Assembly (NCBI GenBank): GCA_026394435.1
Contig: JAPKYG010000218.1
Span: forward strand, 1-25,979
Direction: 5' to 3'
DNA length: 25,979 nucleotides
From: Methanobacteriota archaeon
GTDB taxonomy: Archaea; Thermoplasmatota; E2; DHVEG-1
The translations under genes and the position numbers were made by a program. Each line of letters starts with the position of its first letter. Positions within the stretch are counted from its first letter, which is position 1. The notes under the pieces are model-generated. The model made no database searches and was not told where the DNA came from. It saw only the letters and a list, made by a program, of their open reading frames with translations. This document shows positions 1 through 7,819 of this stretch, one piece after another.

Positions 1-2
1 AT

Positions 3-200
3 GCTGAAGAACATCTATATGAAAACCTGCCGATAAACAGTAGCAATTATCCTACTTTGTTTGTTCAATCTGATGATTGCAAAGAAGGTGTACATTACCG
101 GAATATATCAATTGTTGATAATGATATTTGGATTGAGCAAAACCAAGAGATAAATTTCACCTGTTTTTCCTCCCTCAACTACAATTTCAATTTATTATAG
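3..200 (+). CDS. C-terminal end of a protein, possibly beta-helix fold (partial)
   Basis: An open frame enters from the left edge and runs 65 codons to a TAG at 198-200. The residues read like the end of a right-handed beta-helix protein: a HYRNISIVDND stretch resembles the repeated short strands of pectate-lyase/glycosidase-type helices. The end is rich in Asn, Phe and Leu. No ATG start is required in the window, so the gene begins upstream. It converges on the lipoprotein gene on the other strand, and the two stop codons overlap by a few bases. The coding call rests on frame openness and sensible composition; the fold is a guess from one short segment. Confidence 0.55.
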   Translation, partial: AEEHLYENLPINSSNYPTLFVQSDDCKEGVHYRNISIVDNDIWIEQNQEINFTCFSSLNYNFNLL

Positions 201-614
201 TTTCATATACACTAATGAGAACCCAGATGTGGCTGTAAGAGTAAGATTTTTGTAATTATTAGAGAAAGAATACTTAAAAGTAGCGTTTTGAGGAGGAACC
301 ATAGTTGTATTGGTCAATATAAGGTTTCCATCTTTTAGTTCATATGTCCCAACAGTATGCGCATAATAAGGGGAAGACCCAATTATAGCGTAATAACTAT
401 AGTTAAATATATTGTCAGTGAAATTATAAACACTCATAAAAGACTCGTTGACTCCCGAAGAATTAATCAAATTGGTGACATTAACCCAAGTTCCAATAAT
501 ATAGTATATATCTTCGCTGTGTTCCAATCCTGTGTTAGAGTTTTGTGTACATCCACTTAATAATCCTGCACTAATTACAATTAAAGCAATTACCGATATT
601 GTTATCTTCGCCAT
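195..614 (-). CDS. Small secreted lipoprotein, function unknown
   Basis: The 139-residue protein starts MAKIT and has a hydrophobic signal segment (about residues 5-21) ending in the lipobox-like LLSGC, so Cys22 would be the lipid-modified first residue of the mature protein outside the cell. The mature part has many Asn-x-Ser/Thr sites and alternating beta-strand-like segments. A GTW motif near residue 42 and a later GTYELKDGNLIL stretch recall small lipocalin-like beta-barrel domains common in archaeal lipoproteins. No catalytic motif is seen. A T/A-rich TTTTTAAAG element lies about 40 bases upstream of the start and could be the TATA box. Coding and lipoprotein status are well supported; function is unknown. 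Confidence 0.75.
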   Translation of the reverse strand: MAKITISVIALIVISAGLLSGCTQNSNTGLEHSEDIYYIIGTWVNVTNLINSSGVNESFMSVYNFTDNIFNYSYYAIIGSSPYYAHTVGTYELKDGNLILTNTTMVPPQNATFKYSFSNNYKNLTLTATSGFSLVYMKL

Positions 615-791
615 AACCTTTGCCTTCGCCTTACAATTTTGTAGCTAATACTTCTTTAAAAACATTCCTTAGAAACCTGGTTCTAAATGTTGAGGGTAAC
701 AGGACACCAGGCGATTATCTCACATTGGATAATAGTCGATTACTCGCTTCCATTTAATTCATAATAATATAAATGTTACTTTTCTTGCGAG

Positions 792-848
792 TAAAATCCA
801 ATGACAAGATATAAATACTGACGGGGGGATTTTAATTTTATAAAACCC
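792..848 (+). promoter_or_regulatory. Promoter/leader of the broken subtilase, shared with the C1 protease
   Basis: The promoter has TAAAATCCA at 792-800, then AAGATATAAATACTGACGGG at 806-825 (TATA box ATATAAATA), then TAAAACCC at 841-848. A Shine-Dalgarno-like GGGGAGG follows just before the ATG at 874. The same three blocks in the same order and nearly the same spacing lie upstream of the C1 protease gene on the other strand (19981-20036). Confidence 0.7.
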
Positions 849-873
849 GTGTTTTGAGGGGAGGAACAAAAAC

Positions 874-2518
874 ATGAAAAACAAAACAGTGGTAATTTTT
901 GTATGTACGCTGTTGATTGCAGCTATAGTGTTACCAGTGGTAGGAACTGTTAACGAAATAGTAACTAGGGAAAACAAATTTATTGATAATCAAACCAGTA
1001 TGAGTTTGCCCTTGGAGAGGTTATTGTTAAACTGAAAAAAGATACGACATTCTCAAGGTCCCTATTCACAACTTTGAATGAAAAACACCAAGTGTATGAT
1101 CTTGAGAAGGTGTTCCTAAACGCTGAGGACACAATCCTTGACAATATCTACCTTCTTCATGCCCCCATAGGATCTGACATTCTCTCTATTGCACGGGAGT
1201 ATGCGGCGTGTCCTGATGTTTTGTATGCGGAGCCCAATGGTATGGCTCGTGCTTGTGGTATCCCCAATGATGCGCATTTCAGTAATCAGTGGTCATTGCA
1301 GAACACAGGCCAGGCGATTTGGATCCAGAAATTATTGGGTAAAATTACCATTAATTTCCATATTTCAGGCACTCTTGATGCTGATATTGATGCACCCGAG
1401 GCATGGGACATAGAAACAGGTAACCCAGATGTGGTGATTGCTATCGTTGACACCGGGATTGATTATACGCATCCAGACCTTGCTGCTAACATTTGGAATA
1501 ATACGGATGAAATCCCCGGGAATGGTATTGATGATGACACCAATGGATATATCGATGATATAATGGGCTGGGATTTTGCTTACTATGATAACGATCCAAA
1601 GGATGACTTAGGTCATGGGACATCTTGTGCTGGTATTGCGGGTGCAGTGTGTCTAACAACGGTATTGGGATGGCAGGGGTCTGTTGGAATTGTTCCATCA
1701 TGCCTGTGCAGGTTTTGAATGAGACCGGGTCAGGGTATTGGGATGACATGGAAAACGGTATCAAATATGCCGCTGATAATGATGCTGATGTCATTAGTAT
1801 GAGTTTCGGTGGTTATAGCGTACCAAATATATTGCTGGATGCCGTGAACTATGCGTATGGCAAAGGAGTCTTTCTGTGTGCTGCTGCTGGAAACAAAAAT
1901 AAGGTAACCGAATTGTATCCTGCGGCTTATGAAAATGTTACTGCGGTGGCAATGACGGACCTAAATGATAAACGGTATCACTTTCTCACGTTTGGAGCAA
2001 CTATGGCGAGTGGGTGGATATCGCTGCACCCGGTTTTTCAATATATAGCACGAGTCCCACCCACCATATTTCACCTTTTTTACGACCAAACTATGATTTT
2101 TGGTCTGGTACTTCCTTTGCTACCCCCATGGTTGCTGGTGTCGCTGCACTGCTGTTATTAAAAGATTCTACACTAACCCCCGATGAAGTGAAGGCACTTC
2201 TCTGTAAGAACGTTGACCCATACCACTCAAACAAATACATTGGTACAGGGAGATTAAACGCCTATAAGGCTCTTGCTGATTTAATATCAACATAGAAGTC
2301 AAGATCACGAGAGGTCCTGGTATCAAAGCAGTGATTACAAACTAAAGAGCATCAGATCTGCCAGTTGACATCAGTAAGATCCATGTAAAAGGCGGTATCC
2401 TTGGGTTGATCAATAAGACCATGAACGGAACAGTCGACATAAAAGCAGGGAATCAAAAACCGTCTCCATAGGAATGTTACACGGTCTCGGGGGTATCACC
2501 ATTAATACTATACAATAA
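874..2518 (+). pseudogene. Subtilisin-family (S8) secreted protease, multiply frameshifted
   Basis: Pieced together over three frames, this is an exported subtilase. It has a signal peptide (MKNKTVVIFVCTLL), an I9-like propeptide start (LGEVIVKLKK), and a catalytic domain with Asp in IVDTGIDYTHPDL (codon 1449-1451), His in GHGTSCAG (1614-1616) and Ser in SGTSFATPMVAG (2113-2115). A C-terminal beta domain follows (KGGILGLINKT, KTVSIGM). Breaks are visible: a frame change near 985-1000 between signal peptide and propeptide, an extra two bases in GTGTG near 1647-1651, a frame change near 2000, another near 2290, an in-frame TAA at 2343-2345, and a base missing from an A-run near 2455. All triad residues survive in the DNA but no single frame joins them. 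Several independent lesions argue for a true pseudogene over sequencing error. Confidence 0.85.
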
Positions 2519-2622
2519 GAAGATAATATTTCCTGGGGAGTCAATAGTAGATTAGGTAGAGCTTTCCCCCAGACTTTTCTACCCTTCTTTTCATCTACCT
2601 TTCCTCCCTGACGCGACTCCCC
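2509..2622. repeat. MITE-like intergenic repeat, copy 1
   Basis: A GGGGAGTC at 2535-2542 is matched by the inverted GACTCCCC at 2615-2622, enclosing 88 bp with no gene. The flank from TATACAATAA (2509) and the right part (CATCTACCTTTCCTCCC) are also found at 5551-5701. The left flank contains the relic stop codon of the subtilase. No coding capacity and no target-site duplication were recognised. Confidence 0.55.
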
Positions 2623-2628
2623 ATTTCT

Positions 2629-2686
2629 AAGCATTACTGAAAAGAGTCACGTATGTTTTGTGCTAATCGATGATGGATATAAAAAG
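2629..2686 (+). repeat. Dispersed 58-bp intergenic repeat, copy A
   Basis: This runs from AAGCATTA through ATGTTTTGTGCTAATCGATG to ATAAAAAG and aligns without gaps to the copy at 16626-16684. The first half has diverged; the second half (TGTTTTGTGCTAATCGATG) is identical. It lies just beyond the 3' end of the minus-strand secreted-protein gene at 2722. Confidence 0.6.
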
Positions 2687-2721
2687 AAGAAAGAAGGTTA
2701 TTTGTTTGTCCTTGTGTAATT

Positions 2722-3354
2722 TTAATATTGTATTATGTAATCAAGACCGTATTCATCAGCATGATTAGGAGCATAGTCCCAGAGTGAATTACCAAAAACT
2801 CGATTAGCTAGCATGTCAATTATTGGACGGCTAAATCCTATAAGTCCGAGGAAACCAAATCTCTGAAATGCAGTTGACTGAGTTTTTGTCAGAACATCGC
2901 CAGGGTTAGGATCCCCAATTATCTCCTTTGGTATTTTGCATGTTATAATACCGGTTGATTTGTCGTATGTTCCCTTGTCAATCCCATAATAGTTTGGTCC
3001 ACCACCCGGAGCACTATTTATGTATTCACCCGCAGACCAGGATTCCCATCCAATTATATACAAAACAATGACTAAGCTACATCCATATTCGATTCCGTTA
3101 TACTCCCAGCCTACTCCAAAGGTTTGTTGGATTTTATTTAGATTCGGTTGGTTTATTTTCATGCAAACAAATAAATAGTTCGGTTCCTCGGTTTTCTCCG
3201 AGAACCATACAGAGTTAATATCAATATTTCCAAAAGCGTCCCCATTTGCGTCTGTAATTTCTGGGTTTTCTTCATCTCCAGCTATTGCAGTCATGGGGAG
3301 AATAGTCGTGGTCAACAGCATAAAAATTATTATTCCAACACTTTTTTTTCGCAT
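2722..3354 (-). CDS. Secreted protein with DOMON/CBM9-like domain, function unknown
   Basis: The start chosen is the Met of MRKKSVG, because GGAGG lies about seven bases upstream of it; an in-frame ATG 15 bases earlier overlaps that ribosome site. A signal peptide (about residues 1-25, ending TAIAG) is followed by an acidic ITDANGDAFGNIDI segment. This pattern of Asp-rich entry plus DI.SVWF strands is typical of DOMON/CBM9-like beta-sandwich domains that bind sugars or haem-type ligands. The rest alternates short strands and Gly/Pro turns, ending in DEYGLDYIIQY. No protease motif is seen and the characteristic RFPHAFP tail is absent. A TATA-like TTTAAATATA lies about 40 bases upstream. It is downstream of, and co-oriented with, the toroid/PKD gene. 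Export is well supported; ligand is unknown. Confidence 0.7.
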   Translation of the reverse strand: MRKKSVGIIIFMLLTTTILPMTAIAGDEENPEITDANGDAFGNIDINSVWFSEKTEEPNYLFVCMKINQPNLNKIQQTFGVGWEYNGIEYGCSLVIVLYIIGWESWSAGEYINSAPGGGPNYYGIDKGTYDKSTGIITCKIPKEIIGDPNPGDVLTKTQSTAFQRFGFLGLIGFSRPIIDMLANRVFGNSLWDYAPNHADEYGLDYIIQY

Positions 3355-3441
3355 AGGGTATCCTCCCATGTAATGCTAATGCATATCATATATTTAAATT
3401 TTATGTTATAGAATCAACAAAATAAAAAAAAGGGGGATTTT

Positions 3442-5058
3442 CTAATATCCTAGCATCTGTTTTAGTATCGGGAACGCGTGTGGGAATCGCTGGAACAATA
3501 ACTCCAAGAACTGTAGTATCGGTTTGTTATACGAGTATGGCATCGTTATAGGCAAGGGATCTGACCAGTCGCTCTCAAGACCATGCATATCCTTTGCCTT
3601 TACCTTGATCTCATAAGAACCCTTGGTGTTCCATGCATGTTGGGTTGTTGCTATAGCTCCAGAAGTGAATGGGCCTAGCCAATCGCTTATGTTCCCATCA
3701 CCCCAGCTCCATTTGTAATAGACTTGGTCATTATTCGGGTCAGTTGTCGTTGTATTGTAGGTATATTCAACATTTATCTTACCATTTGTTTGTCCTGATG
3801 GTGTACTTGGTTTATTTGGTCCAGCAAAATAAAGAGCTGCTGTGTTTTCACCGCCGATTTCAGGATAATGAGAATTATCTGAATAAACCCAACCACCACA
3901 CGCATGTTGAGTAGAAGCAATCCAAGCACAGGCTAATTGAATCTGATTTCTATATGTATATGCATTTAAATTACCAAGTGTCATAACTGCATAAGCAGTT
4001 GACTGCCAACCCTCATCATTTGTGTTTGCACCATAAGAATAACTGAAGGCACCACTTGAATACTGGCAATTAAAAAGAATTGTTAATAAACCGGGGATTT
4101 CTGATGTGTGTACCTGTGCTGCATCAAAAGCATCAATAAGACCAGTTATACCAAGTGTGTACCAATAGTAATTAACATTTCCATATAAAGGATCGAATCC
4201 TTGATCATCAATTATATCAAAATAACCTGGGTTATTCATATATGAATCCTGATATAATACTTCTGCCATATTATCCGCATCTGTATCATAACCCAAACTA
4301 GGATACCTAACATTAAGCATAGCCGCAGCTTTAACCCATACTCCAATATCCCATGCAATGATACCATCTGGATATCCCTGTGTATTTCTAGCATCTCGTA
4401 TATATACAGCTAAAGCAGTTGCTGACCCATATACTGAGATTCTAGCATCATATTTTGTTTTTGCAGCAGCCTGATATGTTGTACCATAGACACTAGGAAG
4501 ATCATCATATAACATCAGGAAAATTAGATCAGATGCAGATCGAATATTTGCATCATTTTTCATATAATTTGCAGCATCTGTCATCGCAGTCATATAGGAA
4601 GCATCTGGACTCACTAAATAAGCATAATACAAACCTTGAGCAGTTACACCATAAATATTTTTAGGACTAGCACTAGCTGAATGAGTAACAATAGGATATG
4701 TAAGGACCCAATCCCAACCACCATCATTAGAATCAGTACCCGCGCCTCCGTTATTCGCGTTATCCTCGGTTATATCAGCTTGAGCATGTTTCAAATAGTC
4801 TGCTCCTTTAATAAGGGCAGTAATATCACTTAAAACGTTCAACTCTCTACCATCCCCCTCTTTTATAATATTTTTGGAATTAGGTTTCATTGCAGGCATG
4901 AGAAAATCAACAGTACCATTAGTATAAACATTTTTTTCTTCAGGTTTCACACTAAGCGATAACACAGTCATTGTCGAAAGACACATCATTATGGTTATTG
5001 AAAAAATCACCAGCATTTTAAATTTAAAATTCTTTCCCAATATATTTTTTCCACTCAT
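3442..5058 (-). CDS. Secreted alpha/alpha-toroid protein with PKD domain and RFPHAFP tail
   Basis: The start MSGKNILG is favoured by GGAGG just upstream; the frame is open 29 codons further but lacks a ribosome site. A signal segment covers about residues 14-36. The central 330 residues carry repeated helix pairs with Trp/Gly motifs (GGWDWVLTYP, DEGWQSTAYAVMTLG, CGGWVYSD, GGENTAALYF), characteristic of the squalene-cyclase/prenyltransferase-type alpha/alpha toroid, here in an exported protein. Such folds also occur in polysaccharide and protein-binding enzymes, so a cyclase activity should not be assumed; no DxDD motif was noticed. A PKD domain (SWGDGNISDW, HAWNTKGSYEIKVKAKD) follows, then the tail PITMP plus LFQRFPHAFPILKQMLGY. 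The tail recurs in two other proteins here. The role may be binding or cutting of an extracellular polymer. Confidence 0.8.
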   Translation of the reverse strand: MSGKNILGKNFKFKMLVIFSITIMMCLSTMTVLSLSVKPEEKNVYTNGTVDFLMPAMKPNSKNIIKEGDGRELNVLSDITALIKGADYLKHAQADITEDNANNGGAGTDSNDGGWDWVLTYPIVTHSASASPKNIYGVTAQGLYYAYLVSPDASYMTAMTDAANYMKNDANIRSASDLIFLMLYDDLPSVYGTTYQAAAKTKYDARISVYGSATALAVYIRDARNTQGYPDGIIAWDIGVWVKAAAMLNVRYPSLGYDTDADNMAEVLYQDSYMNNPGYFDIIDDQGFDPLYGNVNYYWYTLGITGLIDAFDAAQVHTSEIPGLLTILFNCQYSSGAFSYSYGANTNDEGWQSTAYAVMTLGNLNAYTYRNQIQLACAWIASTQHACGGWVYSDNSHYPEIGGENTAALYFAGPNKPSTPSGQTNGKINVEYTYNTTTTDPNNDQVYYKWSWGDGNISDWLGPFTSGAIATTQHAWNTKGSYEIKVKAKDMHGLESDWSDPLPITMPYSYNKPILQFLELLFQRFPHAFPILKQMLGY

Positions 5059-5129
5059 AAAATAACCTCCACTTCTGTTACGATCTTTATCAGAAGAGGA
5101 TATAATAAATCTTTCGTAGTGCTGAAGAA

Positions 5130-5156
5130 TGAAATAAGGGTCCAACCCTTATTTCA
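5130..5156. repeat. Hairpin TGAAATAAGGG/CCCTTATTTCA
   Basis: A perfect 11-bp inverted repeat with a five-base loop (TCCAA) lies upstream of the toroid/PKD gene. The same arm sequence occurs in a longer hairpin at 20271-20305, so this is a recurring element and not a chance palindrome. Confidence 0.6.
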
Positions 5157-5245
5157 CTGTATAAATATGTTTGCATCGAGGTATAGGTTTTAATGAAAAA
5201 AACGAGTCGTATACAATCGTCTGAACTAGTAATGTTGGCTAAGAA

Positions 5246-5325
5246 TTGTTACAAATGTTATGAAAAAATATAGAAAATTTTACAAGGTTTGTTACAAATG
5301 TTATGAAAAATTACAGAAATTATAA
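5246..5325 (+). repeat. Two 22-bp direct repeats in front of a TATA-like element
   Basis: TTGTTACAAATGTTATGAAAAA occurs at 5246-5267 and again at 5289-5310, with a weaker match continuing past each copy. ATTATAAATATACGG follows at about 5318-5332 and looks like a TATA box reading rightward. Paired direct repeats ahead of a TATA box are what an activator or repressor site would look like, but no gene starts close downstream. Confidence 0.55.
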
Positions 5326-5358
5326 ATATACGGTGAAGTTATATTTTATTGGAGAAAA

Positions 5359-5487
5359 GGAGAAAAGGTAACGGTTGTAATTATCCCCCGTAGTATTTTC
5401 CTTTTCCCCCAATTATTTAGAGTGAGAAACGGAGGAAAGGTAAAGGTTGTAATTTGCCTCCATATTTTCCCTTTCCTCCCAAATTAT
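5359..5487 (+). repeat. Tandem hairpin units; possible small RNA
   Basis: Two related units of about 57-60 bp (5359-5417 and 5431-5487) both read GGAG(A/G)AAAGGTAA, GGTTGTAATT, ATTTTCC and end in a C-rich arm. In unit 2, GGAGGAAAGG pairs perfectly with CCTTTCCTCC; unit 1 pairs less perfectly. No reading frame explains them. They sit right after the TATA-like element near 5320, so they could be a transcribed structured RNA. Confidence 0.5.
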
Positions 5488-5510
5488 AAAACCTCATTGC
5501 CATAATATTG

Positions 5511-5526
5511 ATTAGCACAAAACATG
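5511..5526 (-). repeat. Inverted half copy of the dispersed repeat (copy E)
   Basis: ATTAGCACAAAACATG is the exact reverse complement of the CATGTTTTGTGCTAAT core seen at 6355, 16649 and (nearly) 2652. Only this half is recognisable. Confidence 0.45.
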
Positions 5527-5550
5527 TCCTTAGAACCTACCAAATGTTCT

Positions 5551-5701
5551 TATACAATAAAAAGATATTATTTTTTGGGGAGTCAAATCAAACATGAGGG
5601 AGGAAATTTCCACCTAATTGTACTAGCCTTTTCATCTATTTAACCTCTATTATAAGACTCCCTTTTTTTTCATCTACCTTTCCTCCCAGACTGGACTCCC
5701 C
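5551..5701. repeat. MITE-like intergenic repeat, copy 2
   Basis: TATACAATAA opens the shared flank, GGGGAGTC at 5577-5584 and GACTCCCC at 5694-5701 form the inverted ends, and CATCTACCTTTCCTCCC near the right end matches copy 1 (2592-2608). The interior is longer (125 bp between ends versus 88) and has diverged. No gene is present. Confidence 0.55.
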
Positions 5702-5908
5702 ATTTAATTTATTTTAAATGCCAACCCTCTCTAATTTTTTACATTCCCAACTATCGTTAGCAATACCGATACAAAGATTTAATAAAATTTATCCTGATTC
5801 GGAAAAATAATAATGAAACGTTTGTTGCAGATTTTCCCAACAGAAAACATATAAATATATCAAACACATATAACTTTTACTAAATTTACATTTAGGGAGG
5901 TATAAAGT

Positions 5909-6271
5909 ATGGCTAGAACAACTAATGTCTTAATAGTAGCGGTAATCATTACGCTACTCATTTCCCCTTTTTTTTCATTTGCATTCGCTCAAGGAGATGT
6001 TGATATTTCTATCAAGGGCGGTTTTGGCTGCCATATTCTTATTAATAATCATTCAAATGATACGGTAAATGGTAGTATAAACATTACTGCAGATGGCCTT
6101 TTTAGGCATCGATCAGAACAAGCAAACATTGTAATCATGCCATTTTCGACGCTTGGTTCTTGGATAGCCATGCCTGGTATTATAAGTTTAAATGTAAGCG
6201 TTCAAGCAGGTGGTATTTTATTAACTCGACATGGTTTTTCGATAATGTACATTACTTTTTTCCTTCCCTAG
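5909..6271 (+). CDS. Small secreted protein with Gly-Gly beta domain
   Basis: The 120-residue protein has a clear signal peptide (about residues 1-28, ending FAFAQG) and a short beta-rich body beginning DVDISIKGGFGCHILINNH. The ISIKGG plus alternating-strand pattern resembles a domain found at the end of archaeal secreted proteins. A decayed version appears at the C-terminus of the broken subtilase in this window (HVKGGILGLINKT). Asn-x-Ser/Thr sites are frequent. The start is supported by GGGAGG about nine bases upstream and by a TATA box (ATAAATATAT at 5851-5860) at the right distance. No catalytic residues are apparent. The C-terminus (HGFSIMYITFFLP) is hydrophobic and might be a slightly shifted or truncated last strand. 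Function unknown. Confidence 0.7.
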   Translation: MARTTNVLIVAVIITLLISPFFSFAFAQGDVDISIKGGFGCHILINNHSNDTVNGSINITADGLFRHRSEQANIVIMPFSTLGSWIAMPGIISLNVSVQAGGILLTRHGFSIMYITFFLP

Positions 6272-6331
6272 CTTACATTCTTTATATCCTTATTCTTCAG
6301 AAAAAAAATAGCTTTAGTTACTTCTATCGGA

Positions 6332-6372
6332 GAAGCATTAACACGGTTTGACCGCATGTTTTGTGCTAATGA
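6332..6372 (+). repeat. Dispersed intergenic repeat, copy B (shortened)
   Basis: GAAGCATTAACACGG, then CGCATGTTTTGTGCTAAT, matches copies at 16626 and 24981 but lacks the right end. It follows the small secreted-protein gene on the plus strand and runs directly into the first tRNA-like 3' end. Confidence 0.6.
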
Positions 6373-6380
6373 TTAACAAC

Positions 6381-6422
6381 CTTGCGGAAGAGGTCCGTGT
6401 GTTCAAATCCCCTCCCCTGCAC
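6381..6422 (+). repeat. Degenerate tRNA 3'-end copy 1
   Basis: The sequence ends GTTCAAATCCCCTCCCCTGCAC followed by T-rich DNA. This matches the T-loop (TTCAAAT) plus acceptor strand of a tRNA with a long variable arm (Leu/Ser class, expected 5' end GCAGGGG). The T-stem no longer pairs fully and no 5' half is present. Related copies lie at 7044-7095 and 7820-7871. Confidence 0.55.
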
Positions 6423-6466
6423 TTTTTATAGATTAATTTAAATCACGAATAATCATTTCTGATTTA

Positions 6467-6988
6467 ATGAATGAAAACTCCCTTCCTCCACCAAAACACT
6501 TCATACATAGAGCCTGCGAATTAGGGGCAAAAGAAGCAACGCTAATAACTCCACAACAGATTTTTACGGCGGAATGGGTTCGACGAAAATGTCAGTATGG
6601 ATGTGATGGATACGGTCAGCATTTGACGTGTCCCCCCCTTTCTCCAACCCCGCAAGAAACAAGACAGATGCTCGATGAATATAAAATTGCTGTCTTAATC
6701 CATTATCCATCAAAATGGACGGTTGTAAAAACCATTGTCTCAACCCTGGAGCGCGAAGCATTTCTTTCCGGCTATTACAAAGCATTTGGTATGGGTTCAG
6801 GTCCATGTTCTCTCTGTGACAAATGTAATATGGAGAAAGGATGTAAACATCCAGAAGAAGCACGTCCTTCAATGGAAGCCTGTGGTATAGATGTCTATCA
6901 GACGGCAAGAACAGCAGGATTTCCTATCGAGGTGGTTCGAGACCATACCTACCCTCAAAACTATTATGGATTACTCTTGCTTGTATAA
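6467..6988 (+). CDS. DUF2284 family predicted metal-binding protein
   Basis: The 173 residues carry the whole cysteine signature of this family: CQYGCDGYGQHLTCPP (Cys42, 46, 55), GPCSLCDKCNMEKGC (Cys114, 117, 120, 126) and ARPSMEACGIDV (Cys139). The family is taken to bind metal, probably Fe-S clusters, in the cytoplasm of anaerobes; its reaction is not established. Length and motif order are normal, so the gene looks intact. There is no signal peptide and no obvious Shine-Dalgarno site, so a leaderless transcript is possible. It stands alone between two tRNA-like 3' ends (6381-6422 and 7044-7095), unlike the secreted proteins around it, which suggests arrival as a single-gene unit. The family call is firm. 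Confidence 0.92.
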   Translation: MNENSLPPPKHFIHRACELGAKEATLITPQQIFTAEWVRRKCQYGCDGYGQHLTCPPLSPTPQETRQMLDEYKIAVLIHYPSKWTVVKTIVSTLEREAFLSGYYKAFGMGSGPCSLCDKCNMEKGCKHPEEARPSMEACGIDVYQTARTAGFPIEVVRDHTYPQNYYGLLLLV

Positions 6989-7043
6989 TGGTAATGCACG
7001 AATTGGATGATACATCAAGTAATCGTCAACTATCAACATCAGC

Positions 7044-7095
7044 TGTGAACCATTGTCAAGCGGAAAATCTTGTGTCAAATCCCGTCCCCTTGCAC
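7044..7095 (+). repeat. Degenerate tRNA 3'-end copy 2
   Basis: AATCTTGTG, TCAAATCCCGTCCCC and TTGCAC followed by a T-run align with copy 3 over about 50 bases (GCTG.., ATTGTCA, AATCTTGTG, ATCCCGTCCCC). One base is missing from the T-loop and one is inserted in the acceptor strand, so it cannot be a functional tRNA. Confidence 0.55.
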
Positions 7096-7294
7096 TTTTT
7101 TATTAATTCAATTGATGATATTATAGATTCTTTTTATTTTTATAGCAGATGTTCGGATATTCAAAAAAATCTTTGCTAGGTGTATACATCCATCCAAAGA
7201 CTATACCGAGCGATTTATCGACAATAACTACTATGAATATCTATTTAAAAAATAAAACCATAGGAGATAATGGATATAGAAGGGTATAGAAAAC

Positions 7295-7786
7295 ATGCAT
7301 GAAATAAGACGTAAGGATAAAGCAATCACTGACCAGAATGAGATGAAAAAGATACTTCAACAGACAAAATACATCACCATCGCTATGTGTCGTAATAATG
7401 AACCTTATTTGATAACTCTAAGTTATGGATACGACCCAGAAAAAAATATTATCTATTTTCATTGTGCATCTGAAGGTAAGAAGATTGATATCTTAAAAGA
7501 GAACAATATCGTTTGGGGCCAAGCATTAATTGATAAAGGATATGTTGAAGACAAATGTGACCATCTCTGGGCTACTGTCATGTTCCGAGGTTCAGTATCA
7601 TTCATCGTTGATGGAGATAAGAAACGTCATGCACTTGATATAATGATTAGACAATTAGAACAAAACCCGGAGCGAGTTATCAAAAAACAAATTACCGAGA
7701 AATCAATAAAACGAGTCACCATTGGTAGGATTGATATTGATTATATGAGTGGAAAAAAGGCGGACAAAGCCATAATATCATTATAG
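7295..7786 (+). CDS. Pyridoxamine 5'-phosphate oxidase-fold flavin-binding protein
   Basis: The 163-residue protein has the layout of the NimA-like/PNPOx-fold flavin-binding family. It opens with an MHEIRRKDKAI entry, a short helix, YITIAMCRNNEPYLITLSYGYD (the strand pair that cradles FMN), YFHCASEGKKIDILKENN (the strand and helix that close the pocket), then the TVMFRGSVSFI strand and a final VTIGRIDIDYMSGKKA segment. Family members bind FMN/F420-type cofactors and reduce small molecules; the substrate cannot be told from sequence. It is cytoplasmic, with no signal peptide. A TTTAAAAAATAAAA stretch lies about 50 bases upstream. Like the DUF2284 gene, it is isolated between two tRNA-like 3' ends in the same orientation. 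Confidence 0.88.
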   Translation: MHEIRRKDKAITDQNEMKKILQQTKYITIAMCRNNEPYLITLSYGYDPEKNIIYFHCASEGKKIDILKENNIVWGQALIDKGYVEDKCDHLWATVMFRGSVSFIVDGDKKRHALDIMIRQLEQNPERVIKKQITEKSIKRVTIGRIDIDYMSGKKADKAIISL

Positions 7787-7819
7787 GTTTCGATTTTTTT
7801 TATTTTCTATTCATCAAGC

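Noticed and set aside
3442..5058. Reading the toroid protein as a terpene cyclase
   Set aside because: It has a signal peptide and PKD domain, and no DxDD or other cyclase catalytic motif was seen; only the fold is supported.
5246..5310. Possible CRISPR array from the 22-bp repeats
   Set aside because: Only two copies, no series of equal spacers, and no cas genes in the window.
6988..7179. 63-codon plus-strand frame after the DUF2284 gene
   Set aside because: It spans the second tRNA-like repeat and has no protein-like pattern.
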